From: RPQJ01 sp963793005
GTDB taxonomy: Bacteria; Pseudomonadota; Gammaproteobacteria; Steroidobacterales; Steroidobacteraceae
Length of the DNA stretch: 64,000 nt
Assembly: GCA_963793005.1 (NCBI GenBank)
Contig: CAWBYP010000002.1
Location: 1,240,001 to 1,304,000 of the forward strand
Reading direction: 5' to 3'
The translations under genes and the position numbers were made by a program. Positions 16,956 through 25,505 of the stretch are shown in pieces (the stretch's first letter is position 1; each line of letters opens with the position of its first letter). Below the pieces are notes generated by a model, which had not been told where the DNA came from, made no database searches, and was given only the letters and a program-made list of their open reading frames with translations.

Positions 16956-17051
16956 GTTCGAGGTTCCGAGGCGCCTCGCCCGGGACTGCGGGGACTGCCT
17001 GCTAGACTCGCAGCCCCTCGAGTTTCAACGAACAATCTGCAGGAATCCCGC

Positions 17052-18386
17052 ATGAAGCTGCACCTGAGTCTCGCCGCGCTGCTGCTCGGCGCATGGTCCG
17101 CCATGGCCCCGGCCCAGATCCCCGCACAGGCTGGCGAAACGCCCGTGCCGTCACTGGCCCCGATGCTGAAGCGCGCGACACCCGCGGTGGTGAACGTCGC
17201 GACGCGCGGCACCGTCACGCAGCAGAACCCCCTGGCGAACGACCCGTTCTTCCGGCGCTTCTTCGACATTCCGAACGGGCCGGTCGAGCGCGAGGTCCAG
17301 GCCGCCGGCTCGGGCGTCATCGTTGACGCAAAAAACGGCTACATCGTCACCAACGCGCACGTTATCGAGAATGCGAAAGAGATCACCGTGCAGCTGCTCG
17401 ACAACCGTTCGCTCACCGCGAAGGTTATCGGCACGGACGCCGGCTCCGACATCGCCGTCCTGCAGGTGCAGGCTGGCAACCTGACGGAAATCCCGATCGC
17501 CGATTCGGACCTGCTGGAGGTTGGCGACTTCGTGGTGGCCATCGGCAATCCATTCGGACTTGGACACACGGTGACCTCCGGGATCATCAGCGCGCTCGGC
17601 CGCTCGGGCATCAACCCCGAGGGCTACGAGGACTTCGTGCAGACCGATGCGTCGATCAACCCCGGCAACTCGGGTGGCGCACTGGTGAACCTCGGAGGGC
17701 AGCTGGTCGGCATCAACTCCGCGATACTCTCGCGCACCGGCGGCAACATCGGCATTGGATTCGCAATACCGTCGAACATGATGCGCAACGTGATGCAGCA
17801 GCTCATCAAGTACGGCGAGGTCCGGCGCGGCGTGCTCGGCGTGAACATCCAGACGCTGACCCCCGACATCGCCGAAAGCATGGGACTCGCCAATACGCAG
17901 GGCGCCCTGGTGTCGCAGGTGGTTGACGGCTCGGCCGCCGAGAAGGCAGGCATCAAGGCCGGCGACGTGATCACCGCGGTCAACGGCAAGCCCGTCAAGG
18001 ACGCTGCCGCGCTGCGCAACTCCATTGGCCTGCTGCGCATCGGCGACAAGGTGGATATTTCACTGGTCCGCGACGGCAAGCCGCGCCGCGTGACCGCTGC
18101 CATCGGCGAACGTGACACCGCCGAGGCAGCCGCCGCGGCCGGCATGCACAAGGGCCTCGAGGGCGCGGACCTGGCGGATGCCCAGGGCGGTGGCGTGCTG
18201 GTCCGCTCGGTGGCGAACGGCAGCCCCGCCGCGCAACGCGGCCTGCGCGCCAACGACGTCATCGTTGCGGTCGGACGCAACAAGGTCGCCAACCTTGCCG
18301 AGTTCCAGAAGGCCACGCAGGGCGCACAGGCATTCGTCGTGCAGTTGCGCCGGGGCAGCGCGATCCTCGTGATCCCGATCCGCTGA
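17052..18386 (+). CDS. degP: Do family periplasmic serine endoprotease (DegP/HtrA-like)
   Basis: This 444-aa protein starts at the ATG at 17052, giving a signal peptide (LSLAALLLGAWSAMAPAQ). The trypsin-like domain has the triad H103 (NAHVIE), D133 (GSDIAVLQ) and S207 (NPGNSGGALVN). Two PDZ domains follow, at about 255-345 (RRGVLGVNIQ, AGIKAGDVI) and 365-444 (RGLRANDVIVAV). It degrades or chaperones misfolded periplasmic proteins. Length is between DegQ and DegP, so the exact subtype is open. An NDUFA9-like gene follows 4 bp after the stop. Confidence 0.95.
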   Translation: MKLHLSLAALLLGAWSAMAPAQIPAQAGETPVPSLAPMLKRATPAVVNVATRGTVTQQNPLANDPFFRRFFDIPNGPVEREVQAAGSGVIVDAKNGYIVTNAHVIENAKEITVQLLDNRSLTAKVIGTDAGSDIAVLQVQAGNLTEIPIADSDLLEVGDFVVAIGNPFGLGHTVTSGIISALGRSGINPEGYEDFVQTDASINPGNSGGALVNLGGQLVGINSAILSRTGGNIGIGFAIPSNMMRNVMQQLIKYGEVRRGVLGVNIQTLTPDIAESMGLANTQGALVSQVVDGSAAEKAGIKAGDVITAVNGKPVKDAAALRNSIGLLRIGDKVDISLVRDGKPRRVTAAIGERDTAEAAAAAGMHKGLEGADLADAQGGGVLVRSVANGSPAAQRGLRANDVIVAVGRNKVANLAEFQKATQGAQAFVVQLRRGSAILVIPIR

Positions 18387-18390
18387 ACCG

Positions 18391-19332
18391 ATGCCCGGCC
18401 GGCAGATCTGCATCCTCGGGGGCACGGGCTTCATCGGCCGTGCCCTCGTCTCCCGGCTTGCGGCCGATGGTCACGCGGTCAAGGTGCTGACACGCGACAG
18501 CACCGGCAATCGCGACCTGCTGGTCCTGCCCACGGTACGGCTCGTGTCCGCGGACGCGCACGACCCGATGGTGCTCGAGCGCGAGTTTGCCGGTTGCGAC
18601 GTGGTCGTGAACCTGGTCGGCATCCTGAACGAGCGCCGCCTCGGGCACGGCAAGGGCGCTGAATTCCGCCGCGTGCACACCGAACTGCCGATGAAGGTGG
18701 TCCGATCCTGCCGCGCCGCCGGAGTTCGGCGCTACCTGCACATGAGCGGCCTGAAGGCCGACTCGCAACGCGGTCCCAGCCACTACCTCAGGTCCAAGGG
18801 CGAGGCGGAGGACTTCATCCGCCGCGAATGCGCCGATGGCAGCCTTGAATTCGTGATCTTCCAGCCCTCTGTGGTGTTCGGGCCGGGCGACGAGTTCATC
18901 AACAAGTTTGCTTCCATGCTGCCGATCGTTCCGGGCGTGTTGCCGCTTGCCTGCGCCAACGCGCGGTTTGCGCCGGTGTACGTAGGCGACGTGGCCGAGG
19001 CGTTCGCGCGCTGCATCGACCGTCGCGACGTGGCCGGGCAGACCTTCCAGCTGTGCGGACCGGAGGTGCATACGCTGGGCGGGATCGTGCGCGACACCGC
19101 GGCTGCGCTCGGGCTGCGGCGCTGGATCCTGCCGCTGCCCGATGCCGCATCGAGGGTGCAGGCCGCGATCATGGACTACGTGCCGGGCAAGCCGTTCTCG
19201 ACCGACAACTACCTTTCAGCCACGCTCGACTCGGTCTGCGACTGCGACGGGCTCGCGGCGCTCGGCATCGAGCGCACCTCGATGCGAGGCGTTGTTCCTG
19301 CCTACCTCCGGGCGAGGTCGGGGCGCGGCTGA
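18391..19332 (+). CDS. NAD-dependent epimerase-like protein, complex I NDUFA9 family
   Basis: This 313-aa atypical short-chain dehydrogenase starts with a Rossmann motif GGTGFIGRALVSRLAADGH. It has NLVGILNE and YLHMSGLKAD in place of the usual Tyr-x3-Lys region, then YLRSKGEAEDF and QPSVVFGPGDEFINKFASM, the signature of the NDUFA9-like subfamily. The human homologue is an accessory subunit of respiratory complex I; the bacterial role is unproven, probably NAD(P)-binding. It is co-oriented with the protease at 4 bp spacing. Confidence 0.93.
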   Translation: MPGRQICILGGTGFIGRALVSRLAADGHAVKVLTRDSTGNRDLLVLPTVRLVSADAHDPMVLEREFAGCDVVVNLVGILNERRLGHGKGAEFRRVHTELPMKVVRSCRAAGVRRYLHMSGLKADSQRGPSHYLRSKGEAEDFIRRECADGSLEFVIFQPSVVFGPGDEFINKFASMLPIVPGVLPLACANARFAPVYVGDVAEAFARCIDRRDVAGQTFQLCGPEVHTLGGIVRDTAAALGLRRWILPLPDAASRVQAAIMDYVPGKPFSTDNYLSATLDSVCDCDGLAALGIERTSMRGVVPAYLRARSGRG

Positions 19333-19379
19333 CGCCCGGGCCCGGCCGGCAGCAGGCGACTGCGGTCATCCGGCGAACG

Positions 19380-20465
19380 CTACTTTCCCTCGCACACGGC
19401 CGCGCGGCGATCGTCGAAAGGCAGCCTGGCCAATTGCTCCGCGCGAGCGTAGAAGGCCGGCATCGACCCGGCCGCGGCAAGTTCCCGCTCCAGCCCCGGC
19501 ACGCAGTCGCGATACGTTGCCACGGACGCAAGGCTGGCGTTGTCGAGCGGACGCGCGAACCAGTCGTCGTACCCCGGGTACCCGCCCCACTGCTGCCGCA
19601 CGCCCTGGTAGTCGTACTTGAGGCGCCCGAAAATCCGGTTCTTCTCTACCCGCATCACCGCAGGCGGTTGATCGCTGGCGTAGAGCTGCGCGAGGCGCGT
19701 GCGTGCGCCTGCCAACAGCGCCACGAATCCGGCGTGCCGCCCGCGCGATGCCTCGTACGCCGCGAGCTGCCGCTGCCCGCCGCGCGACGTGAGCCAGCGC
19801 CGCACGCCCGCATCCTCGACCACGCTGGCGAACGCCTCGTTGAATCCACTGTCGCCAGCGACGTACAGGCGTTCGTGCGCGAGCTCGTGGAAGATGGTCC
19901 CGACCAGCCGGGTTTCGCGCCAGCCGATCATGGTGCTCGGCAGCGGGTCGGGCAGGTGCCCCAGCGTCGAGTAGGCTGCGACACCCTCCACGACGGCATC
20001 GTCGCCGCGCGCCACGAGCCTCCACGCGAATGCATTCGCATCGGCCTGGTGGAAATACCCGCGATAGCTCACGCAGCCGGCGACGGGAAAGCACCAGCGC
20101 AGGGGACGCAGCGAGAACTCCGGGGTTGCGACCACGTTCCAGAGGACGTACTCGCGCCCGATATCGGCGTACTTCGTGTAGCTGCGGCTGTCGGGCAGCG
20201 CGAGTTCGCTGACCGCGAACGCCCGCGCCTCGACGGCCAGTTCGAGCTGGCTGCGTGTCGCCTCGGCCGTCGCGGGATCGGCGATGACGCTGTCGATCGG
20301 GCGACTCTTCGCCATGATGCCGAGCTGCCCCGTCGCCGCCTGCATCACGTAGCAACCAGACATCGTGAACGCCAGGCCGCAGGCCACCAGTCCGCGAACC
20401 AGCCTACGTGCGCCGCCCGGCCTGGCTCGCCCGCGCGTATCGCATTCCGCTACGATGCCCCACAT
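19380..20465 (-). CDS. predicted aminopeptidase lipoprotein (COG4324)
   Basis: This protein of about 361 aa resembles the putative zinc aminopeptidase family PF10023. It has a lipobox-like MSGC near residue 37 after a hydrophobic stretch, then QLGIMAKSRPID, the conserved CFPVAGCVSYRGYF-QADANAFA block, and the metalloprotease helix FHELAHERLYVAGDSGFNEAFA (HExxH plus downstream Glu). It is probably anchored in the envelope. The start is uncertain: the ATG at 20465 overlaps the divergent cca start by 2 bp, and a GTG further in would shorten the signal. Confidence 0.88.
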   Translation of the reverse strand: MWGIVAECDTRGRARPGGARRLVRGLVACGLAFTMSGCYVMQAATGQLGIMAKSRPIDSVIADPATAEATRSQLELAVEARAFAVSELALPDSRSYTKYADIGREYVLWNVVATPEFSLRPLRWCFPVAGCVSYRGYFHQADANAFAWRLVARGDDAVVEGVAAYSTLGHLPDPLPSTMIGWRETRLVGTIFHELAHERLYVAGDSGFNEAFASVVEDAGVRRWLTSRGGQRQLAAYEASRGRHAGFVALLAGARTRLAQLYASDQPPAVMRVEKNRIFGRLKYDYQGVRQQWGGYPGYDDWFARPLDNASLASVATYRDCVPGLERELAAAGSMPAFYARAEQLARLPFDDRRAAVCEGK

Positions 20466-21687
20466 GAAAATCTTCCTGGTCGGTGGCGCGGTCCGCGACC
20501 GCCTGCTCGGCCGCCAACCCCACGAGCATGATTACGTCGTCGTCGGCGCTGTACCGGACGAGTTGATCGCGCTCGGCTATCGGCCGGTGGGCAAGGACTT
20601 CCCTGTCTTCCTGCACCCGGCATCAGGTGAACAGTACGCGCTCGCGCGCACCGAACGGAAGACCGGTCCGGGATACTACGGGTTCGAGACGCGTTTCTCG
20701 CCTGACGTGACGCTCGAAGACGACCTCAGCCGGCGCGACCTCACCATCAACGCGATGGCGCAGGACGAAGACGGGATGCTGGTGGATCCCCATGGCGGGC
20801 GTGGGGACATCGAGGCCCGGGTGCTGCGCCACGTGTCCGCGGCCTTCGTCGAGGACCCGCTGCGCGTGCTGCGCGTGGCACGCTTCGCAGCGCGCTTTGC
20901 ACCGCTCGGCTTTTCCGTTGCCGCGGAGACGATGGAGCTGATGCGAAGCATCGTCGCGAGCGGCGAAATGTCTGCGCTGGTGCCCGAGCGGATCTGGGTG
21001 GAAACCGAGAGGGCGCTCGGGGAGGACCGGCCCACGGTCTACTTCGAGGTATTGCGCGACTGCGGCGCGCTTGCGGCCCTGTTTCCCGAGATCGCCGCGC
21101 TCGACGGCGTCCCGCAGCCCCCGAAGTGGCACCCCGAGATCGACACGGGCCTGCACACGATGCAGGCGCTGGAGGTCGCGGCGAGCCTTTCGCCCGACAC
21201 GACGGTGCGCTTCGCGACGCTGGTGCACGACCTCGGCAAGGGCCTGACGCCGCGCGAACGGTGGCCGCGCCACCTGGGCCACGAGGAGGCCGGCGCAAAG
21301 CTGATCGAAGTTCTCTGCGCACGACTCAAGGTCCCGAACGAGCACCGCGACCTGGCGGTCCTCGTCGCGCGACACCATGCGAATGTGCATCGGGCGGCGG
21401 AACTGCGCCCCGCCACGGTGCTCGAACTGCTGGAGGCGATCGACGCATTCCGTCGAGCGGAACGATTCGAACGGCTGCTGCTCGCCTGTGAAGCGGACGC
21501 GCGCGGGCGCGGCCCGGATCTGCGGGCGGCGCCCTATCCACAGGCCGGGCTGTTGCGGCGTGCGCGCGACGCCGCGGCAGGCGTGCGCCTCGACCCGGCA
21601 TTCATTGCAGCAAGTACCGGACCGGTCATCGCGCAGCGCGTGCGCGCTAACCGGGTGGAAGCGATTCGCGAGGCACTCGGCGCCTGA
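20464..21687 (+). CDS. cca: CCA tRNA nucleotidyltransferase (multifunctional Cca)
   Basis: This 407-aa enzyme adds or repairs the CCA end of tRNAs. The ATG at 20464 (MKIFLVGGAVRD) matches E. coli Cca exactly in position; an ATG at 20455 is a weaker choice. Marks are the nucleotidyltransferase GGAVRDRLLG and the RRDLTINAMAQD block, DPLRVLRVARFAARF, KWHPEIDTGLHT and the C-terminal HD phosphohydrolase HDLGKGLTP. This activity matters locally because the tRNA-Ile gene at 36 kb does not encode CCA. It is convergent with uppP, 9 bp apart. Confidence 0.96.
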   Translation: MKIFLVGGAVRDRLLGRQPHEHDYVVVGAVPDELIALGYRPVGKDFPVFLHPASGEQYALARTERKTGPGYYGFETRFSPDVTLEDDLSRRDLTINAMAQDEDGMLVDPHGGRGDIEARVLRHVSAAFVEDPLRVLRVARFAARFAPLGFSVAAETMELMRSIVASGEMSALVPERIWVETERALGEDRPTVYFEVLRDCGALAALFPEIAALDGVPQPPKWHPEIDTGLHTMQALEVAASLSPDTTVRFATLVHDLGKGLTPRERWPRHLGHEEAGAKLIEVLCARLKVPNEHRDLAVLVARHHANVHRAAELRPATVLELLEAIDAFRRAERFERLLLACEADARGRGPDLRAAPYPQAGLLRRARDAAAGVRLDPAFIAASTGPVIAQRVRANRVEAIREALGA

Positions 21688-21696
21688 CCAGCGACC

Positions 21697-22500
21697 TCAG
21701 GCAAAATGCCACACGATCAGCGCTGCGATCAGCAGCCGGTAGATCGTGAACGGCAGCAGCCCGATGCGTTCGATGAAGCGGATCAGCAGGTGGATGCACG
21801 CGAGCCCGGACAGCGCGGAGAAAACCATCCCGATTGCCATCGGCGTCCAGGCCACCGGCGCACCGGAAGTCGCGAGCTTCAATCCCTCGTAGCAGCCGGC
21901 AGCGCTGATTCCCGGGATCGCGAGCAGGAACGAAAACCGCGCAGCGCCTGACCGGGAGAGCCCGAGCGCGCGCCCCGCGGTCATGGTTATCCCCGAGCGC
22001 GAGGTGCCGGGCATCAGCGCCAGCGCCTGGGCGAAGCCGATCGCGATTGCCTGCGTCCAGCTGAGCGAGTGTTCCCCGCGCGTGCCATGCGAAAGGCGGT
22101 CGGCCGCATACATCAGCAGGCCGAAGAACGACAGCGTCCCCGCGACGAACAGCGGTGAGCGCAGCTGCGCCTCGATCGCGTCGCCGAACACGAGGCCCGC
22201 GAGCCCGACCGGAATCGTGCCCACCAGCACCTGCCAGGCAAGGCGGCTGTCGGCGGTCTGGTGGCGCCGGAAGACCGAGCCGAACCATGCCGCAGTCATC
22301 GCCACGATCTCGCGCCGGAAGTAGACCAGCAGCGCAACCAGGGTTCCCACGTGCACCGCGACGTCGAAGGCGAGGCCCTGGTCGGCCCAGCCGAAGAAGT
22401 GCGGGATCAGGATCAGGTGCCCGGAACTCGAGATCGGCAGGAATTCGGAGAGTCCCTGCACCACGGCAAGGACGATGGCATGCACTGGGTCCATGTTCAC
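21697..22500 (-). CDS. uppP: undecaprenyl-diphosphatase UppP/BacA
   Basis: This 267-aa polytopic membrane protein dephosphorylates undecaprenyl pyrophosphate so that the lipid carrier can be reused in cell-wall synthesis. Both active-site motifs are present: GLSEFLPISSSGHLILI near residue 16 and PGTSRSGITMTAGR near 165. About seven or eight hydrophobic segments alternate with short loops. It follows the SAM methyltransferase gene directly (22501), so the two are probably co-transcribed. Confidence 0.95.
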   Translation of the reverse strand: MNMDPVHAIVLAVVQGLSEFLPISSSGHLILIPHFFGWADQGLAFDVAVHVGTLVALLVYFRREIVAMTAAWFGSVFRRHQTADSRLAWQVLVGTIPVGLAGLVFGDAIEAQLRSPLFVAGTLSFFGLLMYAADRLSHGTRGEHSLSWTQAIAIGFAQALALMPGTSRSGITMTAGRALGLSRSGAARFSFLLAIPGISAAGCYEGLKLATSGAPVAWTPMAIGMVFSALSGLACIHLLIRFIERIGLLPFTIYRLLIAALIVWHFA

Positions 22501-23676
22501 CTACAGCGTGTGGCGGAGATCGCGCACGGCGAATCCACGAAGGGCCGCATCGTAACCTTTCGCAAGCGCGATGACCTTGAAGCGTTCGCCCATTTCGCCC
22601 GGAAGCGTGAGCACCATCGCCTGGCGCGAGAGGTTGACCCGCTGAACGAGGTCCAGGCCGGAGACGTCCTGCAACCTGCCGGCGAGATCGTTGCCGATCA
22701 GGAAGTGCGCCTGCGTGGTAAACCCGACGACGTCGAGGCCGGCGATTTCCGCAGCCTCGGCGACCGCGGTGAAATCCACCCACGCAGTGATGTCCTGCAG
22801 GCCGGGACGTGCGAACGGATCGTCGTTGAAGCGGTGGCGGAAATGACAGAGCAGCGTGCCGGCTGTTCGCTCGGCCGCATAGAACTCGCGCCGCGGCAGG
22901 CCGTAGTCCACCAGCAGCACGACGCCGCGCGTGAGCGCGCCTGCGATGGCTGCAAGCCACGGCGCGAGGCCGGTGTTGACCTCCGAGACGTAGCCATCGA
23001 GCCAGTCCGCGCCGCAGTCACGGCGGATCGCGTCGACGGCAGCCGCCAGCGCCGGTCCCGCCGCAGCCTCGGCCCATTCGAATCCGCCCGCGGCTATCGT
23101 GACGCCGAGCGCCCTGGCCTCGCCGCCGCGCCACGCGAACCGATCCACCGGCAACGCATCCAGCACCTCGTTCGCCACGACCACCCCTTCGAAGCTATCG
23201 GGCGGGCGATCCAGCCACTCGACGCGCTCGAGCATGTGTGGAACCGCGGCCTCAAGCGTTGCGCGCTGCCGCTCCCGCAGGTCGGCGCTCACGTCGAGGA
23301 TGAGGTAGCGCGCGGGCAGCACGCCCAGTGACTCAAACTCCGCCAGCATCGTCGCGGCCATCGCCCCGGACCCCGCGCCAAGTTCGAGCACGTCACCGCC
23401 GTGCAGTGCGAGCACCTCCGCGCACTGGCCGGCCATGCAGCGGCTGAACACCGGCGCGACTTCGGGCGCGGTCACGAAGTCGCCACCCTCCCCGAACTTG
23501 CGGGCGCCGGCACTGTAGTAGCCGAGCCCGGGCTCGTAGAGGGCCATGTCCATGTATCGTGAAAAGCCGATCCAGCCACCGGCATCGGCAATGGCCTCGC
23601 GGATCCGCGCCGACAGCCGCTCGCAGTGTTCGGCCTCTTCGGCCCCCAGCCCGGGAAGTGTCCCGGCGTCGCTCAC
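22501..23676 (-). CDS. SAM-dependent methyltransferase, NDUFAF7/MidA family (DUF185)
   Basis: This 391-aa protein has the family start IGFSRYMDMALYEPGLGYYSAG, then FVTAPEVAPVFSRC, the SAM-binding VLELGAGSGAMAATML, YLILDVSADLRERQ, and VVANEVLDALPV. In eukaryotes the homologue methylates an arginine of a complex I subunit; the bacterial substrate is not established. It lies immediately upstream of uppP. An NDUFA9-like gene is 3 kb away, a coincidence of complex I-related families worth noting. Confidence 0.93.
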   Translation of the reverse strand: MSDAGTLPGLGAEEAEHCERLSARIREAIADAGGWIGFSRYMDMALYEPGLGYYSAGARKFGEGGDFVTAPEVAPVFSRCMAGQCAEVLALHGGDVLELGAGSGAMAATMLAEFESLGVLPARYLILDVSADLRERQRATLEAAVPHMLERVEWLDRPPDSFEGVVVANEVLDALPVDRFAWRGGEARALGVTIAAGGFEWAEAAAGPALAAAVDAIRRDCGADWLDGYVSEVNTGLAPWLAAIAGALTRGVVLLVDYGLPRREFYAAERTAGTLLCHFRHRFNDDPFARPGLQDITAWVDFTAVAEAAEIAGLDVVGFTTQAHFLIGNDLAGRLQDVSGLDLVQRVNLSRQAMVLTLPGEMGERFKVIALAKGYDAALRGFAVRDLRHTL

Positions 23677-23771
23677 CGGACACCGTCCTCTGGCTTGACC
23701 CTGGTGACTCCCGGCTGGCGTCCCCTGCCACGCCTCGCGACAGCGCAGACAGTCTCCGGTATCGTCGAACC

Positions 23772-24518
23772 ATGCAGACAGCAGGTCCGCTCGCCGGTCG
23801 TTGCGTACTCGTCACCGGAGGTGCGAAGCGCCTCGGCGCGGCAATTGCCCGCCGCTGCCACGAAGCCGGCGCCAACCTCGTCGTGCACTACCACCGTTCG
23901 CGCCCATCGGCCGATGCCCTGGTCGCGGACCTGAATTCGGCGCGCGCCGCCTCTGCAGTCACGGCCTGCGCGGACCTGAACGACGTGGCTTGCCTTCCGG
24001 GCCTGGTGGCAGCGGCTTTGGACGAGTTCGGCCGGCTGGACGTGCTGGTCAACAACGCCTCGACCTTCTACCCGACGCCCGTCGGGACGATAACCATCGC
24101 GCAGTTCGACGACCTGGTCGGGACCAACCTGCGTGCGCCGCTGTTCCTGTCGCAGGCGGCAGCCCCGGCGCTCCGTGCCACGCAGGGCCTGGTACTGAAC
24201 ATGGTGGACATCCACGGACGGCGCCCGCTCAAGGCGCACCCCGTCTACTCCGCTGCCAAGGCCGGGCTCGTGATGTTGACCATGTCGCTGGCGCGCGAGC
24301 TGGGGCCCGAGATTCGCGTGAATGGCATCGCACCAGGCCCGGTACTCTGGCCCGAGAGGGACCTGGACCCGGCGCTCAAGGACGAGATCATCGCGAAGAC
24401 GGCGCTGAAGCGCAGCGGCTCGCCCGATGACATTGCACGCACCGCTTTGTACCTCGCCACCGAAGCACCGTACGTCACTGGACAGGTGATTACCGTGGAC
24501 GGCGGCCGCAGTCTCTGA
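23772..24518 (+). CDS. pteridine reductase / FolM-like short-chain dehydrogenase
   Basis: This 248-aa SDR starts at the ATG at 23772. It has VLVTGGAKRLGAAIARRCHEAG, where the GG-KR-G nucleotide motif with Arg is typical of PTR1/FolM NADPH-dependent pteridine reductases. It then has NNAST, the Asp/Tyr region MVDIHGRRPLKAHPVYSAAKAGL, and a C-terminal GQVITVDGGRSL. It probably reduces dihydropterins or dihydrofolate. It converges with folK-folB, reinforcing a pterin/folate context. Confidence 0.9.
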   Translation: MQTAGPLAGRCVLVTGGAKRLGAAIARRCHEAGANLVVHYHRSRPSADALVADLNSARAASAVTACADLNDVACLPGLVAAALDEFGRLDVLVNNASTFYPTPVGTITIAQFDDLVGTNLRAPLFLSQAAAPALRATQGLVLNMVDIHGRRPLKAHPVYSAAKAGLVMLTMSLARELGPEIRVNGIAPGPVLWPERDLDPALKDEIIAKTALKRSGSPDDIARTALYLATEAPYVTGQVITVDGGRSL

Positions 24519-24550
24519 CCGGCGGCTGGACGGCGGCCAACCCGACTGCA

Positions 24551-25057
24551 TCAGTCTTCGCCCCGCGAACGCCACCCAAGCTCCACTGGCTGCATGTCGT
24601 GGGCGTCGCGATCGAATGCGGACCACAGCTCGCGCATCGTGGAGCCGAGCACCGGGTGAACCACGTCCGGCGCGAGTTCCGCCATCGGCCCGAGCATGTA
24701 GGCACGACGCACGAGGTCGGGTCGCGGCAACCTGAGGCCGGGTTCATCGCACACGAGATCGTCGTACAGCAGGATGTCGAGGTCCATGGCGCGCGGCGCC
24801 CACCTGGGGTCGTTGCGCGCGCGGCCGCACGCAGCTTCGGCCTGCTGCAACCGGCCGACCACCTCGTGCACGCCTTCATCCGTCTCGAACCCGAGCACCA
24901 GGTTCACGAAGTCGTCGCCTTCGAAACCCAGCGCGCGGTTGCGATACGCACGTGAGCAGCGCAACCCGGGGTAGTGCCGGCTCAATTCGTCGAGCGCTCG
25001 CCGCAGGTTGGCCTCGGGCTCGACATTGCTGCCGGCCGCGACGAACACCGACCTCAC
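24551..25057 (-). CDS. folK: 6-hydroxymethyl-7,8-dihydropterin pyrophosphokinase
   Basis: This 168-aa HPPK transfers pyrophosphate from ATP to the pterin in folate synthesis. Visible marks are VAAGSNVEPEANLRRAL at the start, FVNLVLGFET, and the signature RWAPRAMDLDILLYDDLV followed by LRLPRPDLVRRAYMLGPMAEL. The start codon is GTG, sharing four bases with the stop of folB (GTGA), so translation of the two is coupled. Confidence 0.96.
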   Translation of the reverse strand: MRSVFVAAGSNVEPEANLRRALDELSRHYPGLRCSRAYRNRALGFEGDDFVNLVLGFETDEGVHEVVGRLQQAEAACGRARNDPRWAPRAMDLDILLYDDLVCDEPGLRLPRPDLVRRAYMLGPMAELAPDVVHPVLGSTMRELWSAFDRDAHDMQPVELGWRSRGED

Positions 25058-25458
25058 TTCGAGCCTTTGGGCGCCGCGTAGTCCTCACGCCATCGCTCGA
25101 TCAGGATGCCCACGTCGCGTGCGCCGCGGATTGCTCCCTGCTTGTTCAGCCGCACCCGCACCCACGGCACGTCGAACTCGGTGATGACCAGTTCGGCCAC
25201 TCGTTCGGCCAGCGTCTCGACCAGCTGGTACTGAGATTCACCGACAAAACCGAGCAGCCGCTTCGCGACCCGCTTGTAGTCGAGGGTATCGTCGATCGAG
25301 TCAGAGGCCGCCGCGCGGCGGATGTCGGCCGCCATCTCCAGGTCGAGGACGACCTTCTGCTTGACCCGCCGCTCCCAGTCCCAGATGCCGACGATGCAGT
25401 CGACCGTGAGGCCGGCGAGGAAGATCACGTCGGTCGAGCTGCTGGTCCTTGTTGGCAT
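25054..25458 (-). CDS. folB: dihydroneopterin aldolase
   Basis: This 134-aa enzyme converts dihydroneopterin to hydroxymethyl-dihydropterin, the step before FolK. Marks are IFLAGLTVDCIVGIWDWERRVKQ at the N-terminus, DDTLDYKRVAKRL, the catalytic region LVETLAERVAELVI and VRVRLNKQGAIRGARDVGI. It overlaps folK by four bases. About 12 extra N-terminal residues precede the conserved core, so a slightly later start is possible. Confidence 0.95.
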   Translation of the reverse strand: MPTRTSSSTDVIFLAGLTVDCIVGIWDWERRVKQKVVLDLEMAADIRRAAASDSIDDTLDYKRVAKRLLGFVGESQYQLVETLAERVAELVITEFDVPWVRVRLNKQGAIRGARDVGILIERWREDYAAPKGSK

Positions 25459-25505
25459 GGGCGGTATCGTAATTGTCGGAATGATGGAAGGGTCGGCGCT
25501 GCCGC

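Larger units (their letters stand above)
16478..17051. other. 574-bp divergent intergenic region between nrdJa and the Do-family protease
   Basis: No gene is seen here. From left to right it holds: a nrdJ leader of about 185 nt with a self-complementary pair of segments near the start codon (GGCTCC/GGGAGCC), an NrdR box (16643-16658), a minus-strand sigma-70 promoter (16669-16697), an AT-rich patch (16735-16765), a second, perfectly palindromic NrdR-like box (16822-16837), and a sigma-E-like promoter for the protease (16927-16955). The region is strikingly AT-richer than its flanks around 16735. Confidence 0.7.
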
